Shown: positions 9,667 through 22,131, counted from the stretch's first letter. The stretch is DNA of 64,000 nt from Brienomyrus brachyistius (GCF_023856365.1 NC_064538.1:17502935-17566934); one strand, 5' to 3'. Translations and numbers: made by a program. Notes: generated by a model from the sequence alone, not told the origin.

Positions 9667-10209
9667 ATATTATTCACAGATGTACACCCATAAATTAAAG
9701 AATGAGTGCAACAAAAAATTGTTCTGCATTTTTTTCCACGGCTCTTCATGTAGTGCAACACAGAGAACGTGCAAAGACAAAGATACGATCACATGGGGGT
9801 GGTGGTGTGGGGTGGAGAGATTGGCGGATTTGTTAATGTTTGGCTTTACACTTGTTGACGTGTGGGTCAGTTCCAGGTAAGAAAAGGTCACTTTATTCCT
9901 CTCTCTGTGCCACTGGTGACGCCGTAAATATGTGGACATTCAGACTGTCTCTGCCCACTCAGGATCCTTTAATTATGATACTGCCCTTGAAGGTTTGATT
10001 TAAATTGAGGTCCACAGCTTAAAAAAACAGAAACAGATACATCTTTGAATTTCTTACATAACTTATCAATTTCTTTAGAAATTCAAACAAGTGTCTTTAT
10101 AGTAGCCTGACAGACTTCAGAGAAAAAGGGAACGATTCTTTTATTTTTTAGTCCCAAGAACACAGGCACAAAGGAACAGCAAAATAATCAGTCCATCCAT
10201 CTCCTGGGC

Positions 10210-10336
10210 CAGTGTTTCCTAATCCGGTCCTCAGGGACCCAACAGTTGGTCCACATTTTCACTCCCTCCCAGCTCCCTACCGGAGCAAAAACATGAACTG
10301 GCTGTGAATCCCAGAGGACCGGGTTGGGAAACGCTG
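10210..10336. mobile_element. palindromic hAT-like MITE
   Basis: The left end CAGTGTTTCCTAATCCGGTC and the reverse complement of the right end (CAGCGTTTCCCAACCCGGTC) form inverted repeats of about 23 bases. The element is 127 bp with no coding capacity. Flanking octamers TCCTGGGC and TCCTTTAC agree at 5 of 8 positions, suggesting a decayed 8-bp target duplication as for hAT elements. Confidence 0.7.
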
Positions 10337-10345
10337 TCCTTTACA

Positions 10346-10923
10346 TTTTATGCAGTACAAGGTCACAGGGAGGACAGCACAAAGCAGGGCACACCCAGCC
10401 CAGGATGCCGGTCTGTCCCAGGGCAGATACATTCAATTTAGAGATACAAATTTACATGAACAGCACATCTTTGGGTGGTAGGAGGGCATTGATGTGCTGG
10501 AAGAAACCCACAGGAGATCAGCATTCGAGAGAGTTTATTGTCATATGCTCAGTCAGCTACACTAAGCAGTGGAAATCTCACTCTGCATATCCATCCGGCC
10601 ACCGGGAAACACAAATAATGCACAGAACACAAATTCAGATTAAGTTGCTTACAGTAAGACAATAAATACAATTATACAGTACAATTATAAGAATACACAG
10701 ACACAGTGCAATGTAACATGTATTGTAATGCAAACATAATGCAAATATTGCAAAGGAATTGATGAGTACTAGTAAGAGGCAGATGACCAGTCCTATGAAC
10801 CAGGTCTTAGTGCAATTATGTAAACTTGGGGGGGGGGGATACGCAAACTCCACACTCAGAGAGCAGCATTTGAACCCACAACCCTGGAGGCAACAAAAAG
10901 CAGTGCTACCTGCTGAGCCGCTA
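10346..10923 (-). repeat. decayed SINE/L2-tail repeat interrupted by a second insertion
   Basis: Minus-strand repeat motifs run from about 10346 to 10527 (GCAGGGCACACCCAGCCC, AGGATGCCGGTCTGTC, GGAAGAAACCCACAG) and resume at about 10823-10923 (ACGCAAACTCCACACTC, ATTTGAACCCACAACCC, GCTGAGCCGC). The intervening 290 bases begin near GAGAGTTTATTGTCATATGC and look like a separate, later insertion resembling a fish retroelement tail. Confidence 0.5.
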
Positions 10924-11120
10924 TGTCAATACAGTGAAACAGACATACTGTACATAACTGCGAGAGAGCAGTTCTCTGCTTTTTTCTCTGCTTTGCTGTC
11001 CGTTTGCCCCCCCATCGTGTGACAGTGAAAATCTTGTTTCCATTATAGAATTGTGGGTCACTGGCAGGGGGAGGTCAGTGGCGTCTCTGTCTCGAGGAAT
11101 TATTACCACAGCACACAGGC

Positions 11121-11755
11121 CAGTCAGGGAGGAGGCGGTCAGTCAGGTAGGAGGCGGCCAGTCAAGGAGGAGGCGGCCGGTCAGGGAGGAGGCCAGTCAG
11201 GTAGGAGCTGGCCGGTCAGGGAGGAGGCGGCCGGTTAGGTAGGAGGCGGCCAGTCAGGGAGGAGGTCGGCCGGTCAGGTAGGAGGCGACTGGTCAGGCAG
11301 GAGGTGGCCGGTCAGGCAGGAGGCAGCCGGTCAGGTAGGAGGCGACCGGTCAGAGAGGAGGCAGCTAGTCAGGGAGGAGGCAGCCGGTCAGATAGGAGGT
11401 GGCTGGACAGGGAGGAGGCGACCGGTTAGGTTGGAGGTGGCCGGTCAGGGAGGAGGTCAGCCGGTCTGGGAGGAGGCGGCCGGCCAGGTAGGAGGTGGCC
11501 GGTCAGAGAGGAGGTGGCCAGTTCAGGAATAAGGCTGCTGGTCAGGTAGGAGATGGCTGGTCAGGGAGGAGGTGGCCGGTCAGGTAGGAGGTGGCTGGTC
11601 AGGGAGGAGGTGGCCGGTCAGGTTGGAGGTGGTCGGTCAGGTAGGAGGTAGCCGGTCAGGGAGGAGGCGGCCAGTCAGGGAGGAGGCGGCCAGTCAGGGA
11701 GGAGGTGGCTGGTCAGGGAGGAGGCGGCCAGTCAGGGAGGAGGTGGATGCCAAGA
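11121..11755 (+). repeat. minisatellite, 19-20 bp unit, about 33 copies
   Basis: Tandem array of a G-rich unit near GGTCAGGGAGGAGGCGGCC, with length variants of about 16-20 bp and many point differences between units. The asymmetry (G-rich on the plus strand) gives long open frames such as 11572-12054 that are not protein-coding. Confidence 0.95.
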
Positions 11756-12356
11756 GTCTGGGAAAGCAATTCAGCAGCAGGTCCTGGGGGACAGGGCCTG
11801 CTTCAGCAGATATTGGCAGGTGTGACGAAGGAGAGAGAAGCTTCCGGGGTGTAAACGAGGCACTTGATGCCTGTTCAGAAGGGAATTCATGTCACAGTTT
11901 GTGTCTGTTTGCAGCGGGGGGGTGGGGGATGGCGGGTGCGAAACAATGGCATCCCCTCGGGTGTCTAGGTGTTGATGCTTCTAGTCTGGAACCGGTCTGC
12001 CTCCGTTACCCCCGTCACACGGGAGACTGGGTGGGGACAGCTCCAGGCAGCTGAAACCCCCCCGAGGCCGGCTGCAGGGACAAAGGCAGACCCAGATCTG
12101 CGGCTGGGGGGGTGGGGGTTTGGCGTTTCAGCCGGCCCGGTTTTCATGCCTTGTTGACGCACAGGTGCGTCATCTACTGGGACCGGGGGGTGATACTGAT
12201 GCCGGGATCTGCCTTCTGCTCTCATCACACTCCTGGGGAGGGTGGAGGTCAACACCCTTCTCTGGAAAGGGGCCGTCTGTAAACTGGGCTGGAATGAAGT
12301 AGTGGGGGATCACAAATCTTGTTTGCCACAACTACCCCCCCCCCAGGAGCCTGTAG

Positions 12357-12650
12357 TTAGCTATTACAGTATGGGTAGGTGAACTTCCCATCTGAAAGAA
12401 CCTCGGTAGACTCCCTTAAAGAGGAACTCCAATTCTCACAGAGCTTTCGATTGGCCTGGAAACGGACATTGGCGTCTGAGGTTTCCATGACGACCCCACT
12501 GGCAGCGCCGGTGCCCATGTGGAGCCTGAGTCCCGCGCCATGTCTGTGACAGCAACAGAAAGGCCACCCAGAGAAAACACCGGAAACCCGATTCCCCGTT
12601 ATGTGACGTTGAGACGTCCGCCTCCTTCGTGATTCACCCAAGGCCGCCAT
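12357..12650 (-). other. 97-codon ORF starting in a YY1/TISU-like AAAGATGGCGGC
   Basis: On the minus strand the ATG sits in AAAGATGGCGGC, which fits the YY1-binding translation initiator of very short 5'UTRs except at its first base. The predicted protein is Arg/Ser/Gly-rich with several cysteines and resembles no family I know. No introns or poly(A) support are visible. It may be chance; it is reported because of the start context. Confidence 0.12.
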
Positions 12651-12659
12651 CTTTATTTG

Positions 12660-14040
12660 AACCCAACATCCATGCTTGATTATGCATCACAAGACAGCAG
12701 TGGAGGGGTGGTGGCGCAGGCTAATGCGCTGTGACCCCCATCACCAGCATCCCAACGCTGAACCCACCCACCCACTCTCCCTCAATATTGTACACCAGAA
12801 GTTCATAGTGCACAGCTGTGCTCATCTCAGAATTACATTAAGCAAGTCTGCCCACCTGCTACTCAAACATTTTTCCAGTTAGGGAGGTACTGTGATAGAT
12901 TCCCATACAAACCATGGACCCGACAGCACATGAGCCAACCTGGCAGCAAATGCCTTCGGAACGGGTTTTCGGGCAAGAACATGTTCCGAAAGTCTTGGGG
13001 AAAAAGGTACTTAACCTGCAAACCTTTGTTGCTGCGCTAAGTTGTATAATCAACTTAATATAAGTGGCATGATTTTATAAGGGTGGGTCACACAGGAACC
13101 TTATACCCCCCGGGGTTGGGGGTGTGAATGGCACCTCTGCCATGTGAGTATGCAAATGGCGTGTTCTCAGCGTGTCACAGGAGTCTCCTGTGGACAGTCC
13201 AAAAAAATACATTTAGGCTAACGGGTATCTTTAACAGTGTGTGCTCTGTGCTGACTCGGCATCCCGTCCAAGGTGTCCCCCGCCTTGTAACCTACGTCGC
13301 CTCATGACCCTAAGAGAAGCGATCGGACAGACGGGCGATTTTAATGAAAATTCTAAATAAACAGTGACTTTTATGCCGATTCCTTTCGGCCTGAAGTAGT
13401 TTGGCGTTGAAAGATAAAAGGTTGTAAACATGTGCAGGTGCAGCCGAGAGCTCGGTCTCTTTGAAAGCATGATGTATGTGGGAGAAGGCAGGGGTCACTT
13501 TCCTAATTAGTGAAAAATCTCACAACCTCACCAAAGAGTTAATTAGCCATTAGCCATATGACATCTTTAATTGACTCTCTCCCTTATTACATATTGGTCC
13601 TCTGCTGGGTAAATGAGCCGAGCGTGACTGGGATCGTACTGCACCTGAGGGCCTTGACAGTGGGAAAAGCACGCGGATGGATGCCTATGCGTGTAATGAA
13701 CACCCGGCCTTGGTGACACGTGCTCCATAACGCACAAGTAGCTCTGCCGTTTAATACAGACACCTCTGCTCTGTATTAAGAAAAAGGAAAAATAGGGAGT
13801 GAACAGTTGTTTTAGCAGTTCCGGTTCTGGTTGTGTACATGGGATGAGCTTTCCCAGTTTTTTCCTTTCCTTTAGGGTCTTATATAGGTTAATTAATGTG
13901 CTTGTAAACTGTCTGCGAAGTCTTAAGGCCGAACGTACACGTGAAAGGAAGTACCTCACCACAGAAACCACTTGTTAGAATTCCAGCCCTTCCTTCCATG
14001 ACACGGTGAGGTCATCACATAACACAGTCCTTATTGGCTG
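12660..14040. other. no gene or clear repeat recognised
   Basis: Mixed-composition non-coding sequence. ORFs on both strands (up to 134 codons at 13567-13971) have no recognisable motif. Confidence 0.4.
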
Positions 14041-14044
14041 CCTA

Positions 14045-14307
14045 CCTGCAAGGATCTGTCTGCAGACTGTAAGACAGGGGTAGAATCTGTAGGGCAAGCT
14101 GACCAATCAGAGCACACTGGGCTCATTAAGGGGTGGAGCTTACAGCTCTAACAGAACATTTCAGATTGTTATAGGCAGAGTGAATATGTACAAATGTACA
14201 AGACGAGAAAAGAATCTGTTTTTGGGACAATGAAACATACTATTCTAGTAGACCACAAAAAGTAAAGTATGAACAGTGAAAATGAGCATGATAGGGCCCC
14301 TTTAACG
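14045..14307 (+). repeat. probable interspersed repeat ending in GGGCCCCTTTAA
   Basis: GCTGACCAATCAGAGCACAC followed by GGGCTCATTAAGGGGTGGAG, and a 3' end GAGCATGATAGGGCCCCTTT, resemble a dispersed element I have seen in fish genomes. Family name uncertain and only one copy in the window. Confidence 0.4.
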
Positions 14308-14309
14308 AT

Positions 14310-15990
14310 TATAGACTTTGACTAATAAACTCATTGACACAGCTTTATTGAGTACATAGTGAACCAGTAAGGAGGATTTACAACAGTAGGCAGAAAAACC
14401 ATAAAATTTAACTGTTAATGTTAACAGCACGCTTGACTTACAGAGTCCATTTTGCAGTTGATGAACTTGTAGGGGATGACTTCTCCAGTGACAGCTGGAA
14501 TATGAAATGAATGAGGCTATATTTAGCTTTGCTAATGTGAATGAAAAATGTGGGCAAAGTGTAGCTTATGACGCGTAGGGGTGCCCAGGCACCATACCCT
14601 GGGTGTAGATTATATAGGGGTCAGGGCAAAACAATGGAAACCGAGAGACAAGCAAGCCCTTACCACACTCGGTCACCTGACCGAAGGTCACACAGCCTCT
14701 TTTTTTCAGTGGAAAATACATAAAGCTGTGTGCATGCCTGCATGACAGCCTGACGTGCACATGGACTGTTTGAGGTCCGGTGTAAATTAACTGCAGGCTT
14801 TGAAGTTCAGATCCAGAACTTTCTGCCGATGGATGGACGACGCGGCAAATTTTGTGGAGTGAGGTGCAACTCCCAGGCCAGGGGCCCTTCCGAGCTTCGC
14901 TCTTTCGTCTTCAGCCAAGATCTTCATGTTCGGCTTTAGACGAGACCGGAGACCTGAGCCAAAGCGGAAACGAAACATGTCCAATCTGGCTGAACATAAA
15001 CAATGTAATGTGTGAATCACACAGAAAAAAGACATTTGACCGTTTAGTTTCCCAGAAAGCATTTTTGTGCATTTAAAAACAAACAATAAACAGGGATCTT
15101 TTCTAAAGTATCTTCTTATATTTCCATCCGCCCATCGAATACTGGGTTCTGGGTGTGTATGATTCTCAGATGCCTGGAGATCTGGCCGTTTGGCTTATCT
15201 ACATGTAACCTATAATGACAAAGGGCTTGTTGACTGAAAGCTATTAGAGGGAATTAAGCAAGGTGTGTTTGTCTGCCTGTAATCCAATGCTTAATATAAT
15301 ATTTCCAGCCAATTTACTGCATAACAGTAATCTAGCATTTCAAAGGTTACCCTGCATTTAAACCCCGAGATCAGAAGTGCGACAACATTTGCTCCCCTAA
15401 TCTGTGTTAATTGGCATTTTTAACTCTAGGTTTGTTTTTTGAGAATGTGCTTGATCTCTCCTCCTCAACCTCATCCTCCTGCTCCTCCTCTTTCTCCTCC
15501 CTTTCCCTGGATTTGTTTCCTCCTGCTGTGTCTTGCCTGCTGGCCATGCTTGTCTCTCGGCAGTGAAAAGGTCAGGCGGGCGATGTATAAAAGCACAACA
15601 CGGATCCCATCCCGTCTGACGTTTTAAAAGGAAGCAAGATCTGAGAAGCAGCTCTGTGGAAATGTCACTCTGTCCTGTTGGGCCTGAGGATTAAGCGCCG
15701 GCTGCCCGCCTGAACATATCCTAAACCTGGAACCTGAACACAGAGTACTCCACAGCTGCCTTCCTGAACACAGTGCATCCCACAGCTGCCTTCCGAATCA
15801 CAGCGTACTGCACAGCTACCTGCCTGAACACAGTGTCATCCCACAAATAAATGAAAAAAATTCTTTATTTTTCCATTTGCACAAGAACAAAATCAATTAG
15901 ATTGGAATATTTTAGTGCTGACATATCCCATCTTGCAAAGATTGGGGTCTGTGCACAGGTTCAGCCATTTATCCACCAACCCTGGATCAA
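14310..15990. other. no gene recognised
   Basis: Non-coding. A short imperfect direct repetition of CCACAGCTGCCTTCCTGAAC-type phrases (about 15715-15840, three to four units) is the only structure seen. Confidence 0.4.
15715..15845 (+). repeat. imperfect tandem repeat, about 40-bp unit, three to four copies
   Basis: Units such as CTGAACACAGAGTACTCCAC and CTGAACACAGTGCATCCCAC, each followed by AGCTGCCTTCC or a close variant, recur at roughly 40-bp spacing. Confidence 0.6.
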
Positions 15991-16014
15991 TTTTCGGGGG
16001 TGGGGGGGGGGGGA

Positions 16015-16112
16015 TTAAGGTCCATGCCCAAGGGCCAAAGACAAGGTTTGAACTGGCAGTGTTCGATCCCAGGCACAGAGGCCGAATCCACCGAGCCACA
16101 GGCTGCCTCCCA
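16015..16112. repeat. interspersed repeat fragment
   Basis: TCCATGCCCAAGGGCCAAAG, then GGTTTGAACTGGCAGTGTTC and ACCGAGCCACAGGCTGCC, is the typical reverse-strand end of a tRNA-related fish SINE. Confidence 0.45.
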
Positions 16113-16599
16113 ATAGCAGAGGGCACAGCTGCCCACTTCAGGTCATAGTAACAAATCTCGGGGTATTTGTGGCTTGTTCCTCGCCGGTGATTTTCCTCCA
16201 GGACATATTGTCTCTTTTGGTTACACCAGGGGGCACCACTGAATAGCTCTACAAAACATACCCGTCCCTGAGTCGCTCATAAGGCAAATGGCCAGAAAAT
16301 TATGTCGTTAATTGATTAAAACTGAGGGGAGGGGGGGGGCATTATATTTCCATCAGCCGAGGCAGACCAAACGCGGGCACTCAGATGCGAGGACTGCTCA
16401 GTACATCTGATCACCAGGTGGCGGGGCTCATTACCACAGTTGTGCCGTGTCAAGGTGCGACTTCTTCCAGAGCCTTTCTGGAGCTGCACACTCGTGTGTG
16501 TGTGTCTGCGTGTGTGTGCCTGTGTGTGCATGTTTTCCACACCTCTGCGGACGCAGAGTGGCATCTTGCAGCAACATGAGTTTTTTTTCGGTGGGGGGG

Positions 16600-16990
16600 T
16601 GGGGGTACCGTCACCTGGGACATGGAGCGGCCCCCGTGGACAAGGGCCGCGTGTCATGTGCGGTTTATTTTAGCCCCACGTTTAGACTGGCCAGGGCGAT
16701 GCTCTGCGCCGACGGGGCGACAAACGCGAGCCAGGGAGGCATCGATGCGGCGGCTCGATAGACGCAGCGTTCTTCCAAATATAGCGTGGCGTCAGGGGAC
16801 CGTGGGGGCCGGGAGGGGAGCTGGGGGACAGTCACACGGCTTCCCGCATCAGCGGCGGCCTGCTAAGTGTCACTGTCGCTTTGTTATTTTACCGGGAGGA
16901 CCGGCCATCTCGTTACGGCTGTCGGGCCTGGGGTATGGTCATTATCCGTCAGCCAGAAACAGCCCCCACGCTCCAATTGGCTGACAGACC
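16600..16990. promoter_or_regulatory. CpG-dense island (candidate promoter or enhancer)
   Basis: I count about 33 CpG dinucleotides in 16621-16930, far above the surrounding sequence. No TATA box or gene start is obvious. Since the next known gene is kcnj15 on the minus strand, an alternative distal promoter or 5' exon for it is possible (inference). Confidence 0.4.
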
Positions 16991-17607
16991 AAGCTGACCC
17001 TCGCATGCTCCCCCCCCAAAATGTATTTTTTGAGATGTTGTGTTTCCTTACACTTTTATAAAAACCTTACTGACACTTTTATTTTATAGCACTTCGTTGA
17101 GCCGTATGAAAGCAAGCCTACCCGCCCCCCCCCCCCCCCCAGCTAAGAGATGGTCCTACTTAATCTTTCACAGCAGGAGATAAAAGGATTCCGTCATGTA
17201 GGGGACGCCCTTCTGCATCAGAGGGGCGGAGCTTTATGGGTATGCCCCTGGTTGCCCCAACTGTGCCGTTCTCGTCACATCACAGGCCACTCGTCGGATT
17301 CAAACTGGGTTCCGATCCGCGCCCCCCGGCTTTTTCCGAGCTTCCCCTCTCCGATGGCGTCACTAATACCTCAGAGCCTCTATTTCTGCCGCCTCGCTCC
17401 CATTTCTGTCCTCGGCACCCTGCCTGCTGCCCCTGTTTATTTTTACTTCTTGCTCGGCGGACAGGCAGGGCCACAACCTCCTCCGCCCTGGTCCATAATC
17501 TGGGATAGCAGCAGCAGCACCTCCTAGGAATGGAGCGGGGCTTCCCTCAAAGGAACCCCGGGGACAGCGCACCCATATGACAGACACATAGAAGCTGTGT
17601 CTCCAGG

Positions 17608-17780
17608 TAGGGGTGTATAAAAGGGGTGGGGCCACAGGAGTCCCAGCTGAAAGGTGACTGGCTCCCTGAGTGCCCCTCCTCTGTCACTCACTGATTCAAA
17701 GCATATCATTGGATAATGATATGGTAGGCCCTTCTATATACATTCTAGCCCCCTACCTTTAAAAATCCTAGAATTACCCG
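17608..17780 (+). repeat. dispersed repeat A, copy 1
   Basis: It aligns by eye with 41932-42110 in the same orientation. Shared phrases are GGGGCCACAGG, CCCAGCTGAAAG, TCACTCACTGATTCAAAG, GGATATCA-TGG-TAATGATA and CCTTTAAAAATCC. Family unknown. Confidence 0.7.
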
Positions 17781-17933
17781 TTTGCAGGCAATCCCAATGC
17801 TTCCTGTGGCTTCCTGCTAAAAGCTCTCCGAACATATGCAGGCCAACCTGTGTCCTTCCAGCTACCTCTCTCCCTGCCCCCTGTGACCCTGGTTCATGGC
17901 CTCATTATTTACATTTTGGCTGGGGGGGGGAGG

Positions 17934-17935
<2 letters not shown>

Positions 17936-17976
<41 letters not shown>
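17936..17976 (+). repeat. (CA)n microsatellite
   Basis: About 20 CA units directly after a G-rich run, then degenerate CATCACACATCACAC. Confidence 0.95.
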
Positions 17977-17977
<1 letters not shown>

Positions 17978-18007
17978 CACACATCACACAACCTTACCCC
18001 ACCCCCA

Positions 18008-18092
18008 GCAGTGGTGCTTGCCACCGCTCAAACTGCACATTTGCGTGGGGCCGAGGATTGGCCCCCTGTTGGCCACAAACAGTCACTACACT
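18008..18092 (-). repeat. dispersed repeat B, copy 1
   Basis: Reverse complement carries TAGTGACTGTTTGTGGCCAA followed by CAGGGGGCC, then the C-rich middle and the GGTGGCAAGCACCACTGC end. Three other copies are at 43.5, 46.4 and 54.6 kb. Confidence 0.7.
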
Positions 18093-18328
18093 GGGGTGGG
18101 GTTTTGAGTGGAAGTTCAAAAGAAACAAACCCTAACCCTTCCTACCTCCGCCACCCCAGAGCACTTCTCAGATCTGTCAGGCATAAAAATGACCTGATCG
18201 GGGGCTAGGAAAAGACATCGGTAACAACTCAGATCCCCCAACGGGGGTGGGGTAGCCGAATATGAACGAGGGCTCTTCATACAGTACATATCTGTACATG
18301 CATCCCATGCATCAAGCACATTTAAGTT

Positions 18329-18480
18329 AGATGAGATAAACTTTATTAATCCCAGGGTGAAATTCTGCCAGGTAGGTAAAGTACAGAAAAATAATGCAAA
18401 AGAGACCCGGTGCAAAGACAGTACACATAGTACAGACGTGTTCTAAGTAAACATTGTGCAAATAAATGAAAAGGTACACT
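18329..18480. repeat. retroelement-tail-like repeat
   Basis: It begins GATAAACTTTATTAATCCCA with GGGTGAAATTCTG, a widely distributed fish repeat end, followed by AT-rich sequence with TGCAAAGACAGTACAC. Family not assigned. Confidence 0.5.
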
Positions 18481-18559
18481 GTACACAAAGAGAATATCGA
18501 GAAAGGCAAATTATCATGAGATATAAAGAAAATAAATGTTTTTATATGAAAAATCTCAG

Positions 18560-21260
18560 TGCCACTAAGCGATCAGTTAATTACTTTCCCCGTATGGAGT
18601 CCCAACAGATGGAAAGACGGCATCCCATCATGTGAGTGTGGAAGCCCTGGACCACAGGGGTGTTCATGAGTCAAGAAAAACGCGGTTTCATAATCTTCCT
18701 GGGTATCACATGTCTCTGTTTCGTGGCGAGGGACGAAGCCGCGAAAAATATAGCAATGCATTATGGGCCAGATTACCCAAAATGCCCTGGGATTCCTGCA
18801 TCCGCAAATTCAATCTCGCCGCGGTCGCAAGGCTGGGAGTTTTCTTACTTCCCCCCCCACTTTTTTCACGAAAAGTGTGAAATGCATTCATGCCTGAGCG
18901 AGTTGAATCTTGCGTCCCTCTGGACGTCGAGTAGCCTCTCAGTCACCCCAGCTGCAAAAAAAGACCGAGAGTGGTTTGATAGCCAACTGGTCCCTAGTCC
19001 AGGCCTCCCCCGGTGCACTGACAGAGGATAAGGGCCGTTCTGCCAGCTCCATCCATCACCATTCATTATTCATACCCGAACCCTCCAGCCCCATATGCTC
19101 TCGGGCAGACACCCCCAAAACACACCGAAGATGCCCCGTAACATGTTACCCAACACATCCTGGGGCTGAACTTGTGGGAAAACAAGTGATCAATTTTGTG
19201 CGATGAGTAAATTCAGCGCCTCGGCGTGACTGTGTTGGCCTGGAGAGCGAGGATAATGAAATTTTAACTCCAGCTGGGGATTTGACAGGTGTTTTGCTGA
19301 CATCATAACAAGCTCATAGACTTATAAAAACAAATGCCTTCATCCCCTGAGCATCCAGCTGAAACACAACAAAATACAACATCCTTAAAAGAAAGTGCAT
19401 CCCATTATTTTCACTCAGTATATTCTTTTGTAAATAAAATTAGCTTTTTAAAATGTATTTGCTTGTTTCTGTTTCTCACAGCAGATTGGCACAACTTCGT
19501 TTGATCTTAAACGTGCTATAAAAATAAAATTGACCTTGACCTGAGATGGGATCAAACACGCCAAAAAGTAGCTCATTACAATTTACAATTACTTGCTCCT
19601 CAAATGTAACAAAATAAAACACAAAATACTGGTCTGACAAAACGTATTTGAATAAATTACAACTAATTTGTAATTTGAAAATGAACAAAATAGATGTAAA
19701 ATGGTAACGTACAAAAGAAACACAAGTACCATTACAACCCTAGTAACATTTACAAAATATACTTGCCCTAACTTAAAAAAAAATAATAATTTTGTGAATT
19801 ACATGTGCTATAGTTTTAGTTGTGAAATGAAAATTGACTTTTGTAACATTAGTAAGGTAATGAGAGTCAGTAGGTTGAACCTGCTATGGCGGGTTGGGGA
19901 AATATTGAGATTCCACCTTCCGGAACGCCGATACGAGATCGTGAAAGTTTGTACTGCGATTTCAGAACCATTATATCCTTAATTTATACCCATTGTTTCC
20001 CACAGAATTAGTGTCAGCGGCTGACAGTGGGACCAGTGTATGTGTGTGCAGGCACAGGAAGGCGCACTAGCGTTTTAATATTAATTATCATAATGCGTGA
20101 ATTTCCAACTTTGTCTCACAGTAGATGGCTGAGAAGAAACAGTTTTTTAGATATACAAGCTTGATTTATCACTAATGAAGCCTTGCATACATGACAAACC
20201 ACAAGATGCCACTGCCTGAACATGACTGTTGAAAGTAATTAGAATGTCACTAGCAGGCTAGCAAGCTAATTCACTAGTACTAGAGCATAGCACCGATGTT
20301 CGCAAATTGCTGTTTTTTTGTATATATTGATATTCAGTGAGCAAATTCTGATAATATATTTTACTACATACTTTACCTTAAAGCAATTTGTCCTAGTCTG
20401 TAAGCCTGGTGATGAAAGCTCTTAAAATATTATATAAAATTATATATTTAATCAAATATTTAAATGCATAAAATACAATATCTCAAAGTATTTTGTTACA
20501 AATTAAATCAGATTTTTTTTATGTCCAGCAAAGTACCAACAACAAAATTCTCCTAAGTAATTACTAAATACATTTTATTGAAATACAGCCAATCTCTGAC
20601 CTTGACCCTGATCTTACACATATATTTAACCTGTTATCTTTCTCTGCTCCTTAATGAGATGAAAAAATGCTCTATGCACAGCAGTGACCTGTTTTTTGCG
20701 TCTGGGCAATATGGGCGGGCGGGCAGGGGAGGGGGTTTCTTGGAGGAGATGCACATTCTGTTAATTACAGCCTCATACCCCGTCCCGTTGCCAGGCCTCT
20801 ATTCGCAGGGGGCTCTGGGGTGTTTGCGAGAGCGGAGTCCTAAATATAGCGCGGGCATCGATTGGTGTATGATTGGGGCAGAGAGGATGCAGCCATGCCC
20901 ACTGCAGAGAGGAAATGGGGCCTCCTTCCTCGCACCCCGTGGGCTGCACATTGATTGTGATTCGTGGTGGAGAGGACAGGGTGGTCACAGCCTCCCACCC
21001 AAGAGTGATACTGGAAGCTACTGAACCCCTCCGTCTTACTGTGACTTCAGATGAAGGAAATGAAGACGCGTGGATGGAGATCACACCTCCGCCCTCGCTT
21101 AGCACCCACTGTTTACCAGCGTGCTGGGTGGGGGCCAATCAGCTGACGTGCTCTGTTCATAGGGGTGGTGCTTTGTTTTTATGGCCCAGTGGGTGTTTTG
21201 TGCTTTTGGAGGTCAGGCATTGTCCAGGTTAAGGGATAGTCTGCAGGAGAAAGACCACAG
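18560..21260. other. no gene recognised
   Basis: Non-coding. 18690-18830 and 20.8-21.1 kb keep more CpG than average. 19480-19700 is AT-rich with repeated ATTACAATT phrases and may be an old MITE. ORFs up to 148 codons show no family motifs. Confidence 0.4.
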
Positions 21261-21263
21261 GAG

Positions 21264-21432
21264 TACAATAACATTTATTTACTTACAGTAGGCTCTCATT
21301 CCCAAAGCGACAAATGAGAAAGCCGTTCCCTAGAGCAGTTGGGGGTTAAGGGCCTAATGGTGACATCATCACGCCAACTGCAGGATTTGAGCCGGCAACC
21401 TTCTGAGTCCTAACTCACAGAGCCACACAATT
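21264..21432. repeat. degenerate teleost interspersed repeat
   Basis: Phrases CCCAAAGCGACAAATGAGAA, CAGTTGGGGGTTAAGGGCCT, GGATTTGAGCCGGCAACCTT and CACAGAGCCACAC occur in the expected order for a tRNA-related fish repeat on its reverse strand. Confidence 0.55.
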
Positions 21433-22131
21433 AACAGCCTCAGCACGTCCAACAAGCCTGCTCTGCTCTACAGTGCCCCTAATCATCGCCTTTTCACTCT
21501 CTATCATCCCTCCCTGTTGTGTCACAGATATCCGTCTGCCTCATTCCTGCCTGCCATTCTGCCGTACGCCGGACCTCCGCCGAGGGGTCGTGGCTGAGTC
21601 GGACCAGCGCGACGGGATCCTGCAACTCTAGGGGCTACTCAGAGAGGCCCCACAGCTGGCCAGGAAGGCCAAACGCGTGCGGAGCCCTGGGAGATGAGCA
21701 TGCCATCTGCTCCCTCTCCTTTCCCATGATGATGCAAGGCGGCGGTGGGGGCCACACACACTCCCACGTGGTCTAGTGCCCCTCCCCTCCCACATTCAAC
21801 CAATCATTCAACCCTTTCATGCCCACAAATATCAGGGCGGGCTCATATATAGCACCTTACACGGCATAGTACATACCCTCAGGCTGCCTGTATATTACTT
21901 GACTCTCCGTATATTTAATCACATGACTGTTGCTAGTTTTTTAATATCTACACTGTACCGTTTAATGCTGCCAAAAACAGTACATGATTGCACAACTGCA
22001 CCGTGGTTCACTATTCAGCAATATATTGTACATCTATATTGTATATAGATTTTTTTGTTACAAAATGTAGCATTGGTGGAGAAAGCACACAGAGTTTTGT
22101 TGCAGATGTACAATCACAATACAGATACAGC

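Noticed and set aside
11572..12054. 160-codon plus-strand ORF
   Set aside because: The N-terminal half is the 19-20 bp minisatellite and the rest has no similarity or splice context.
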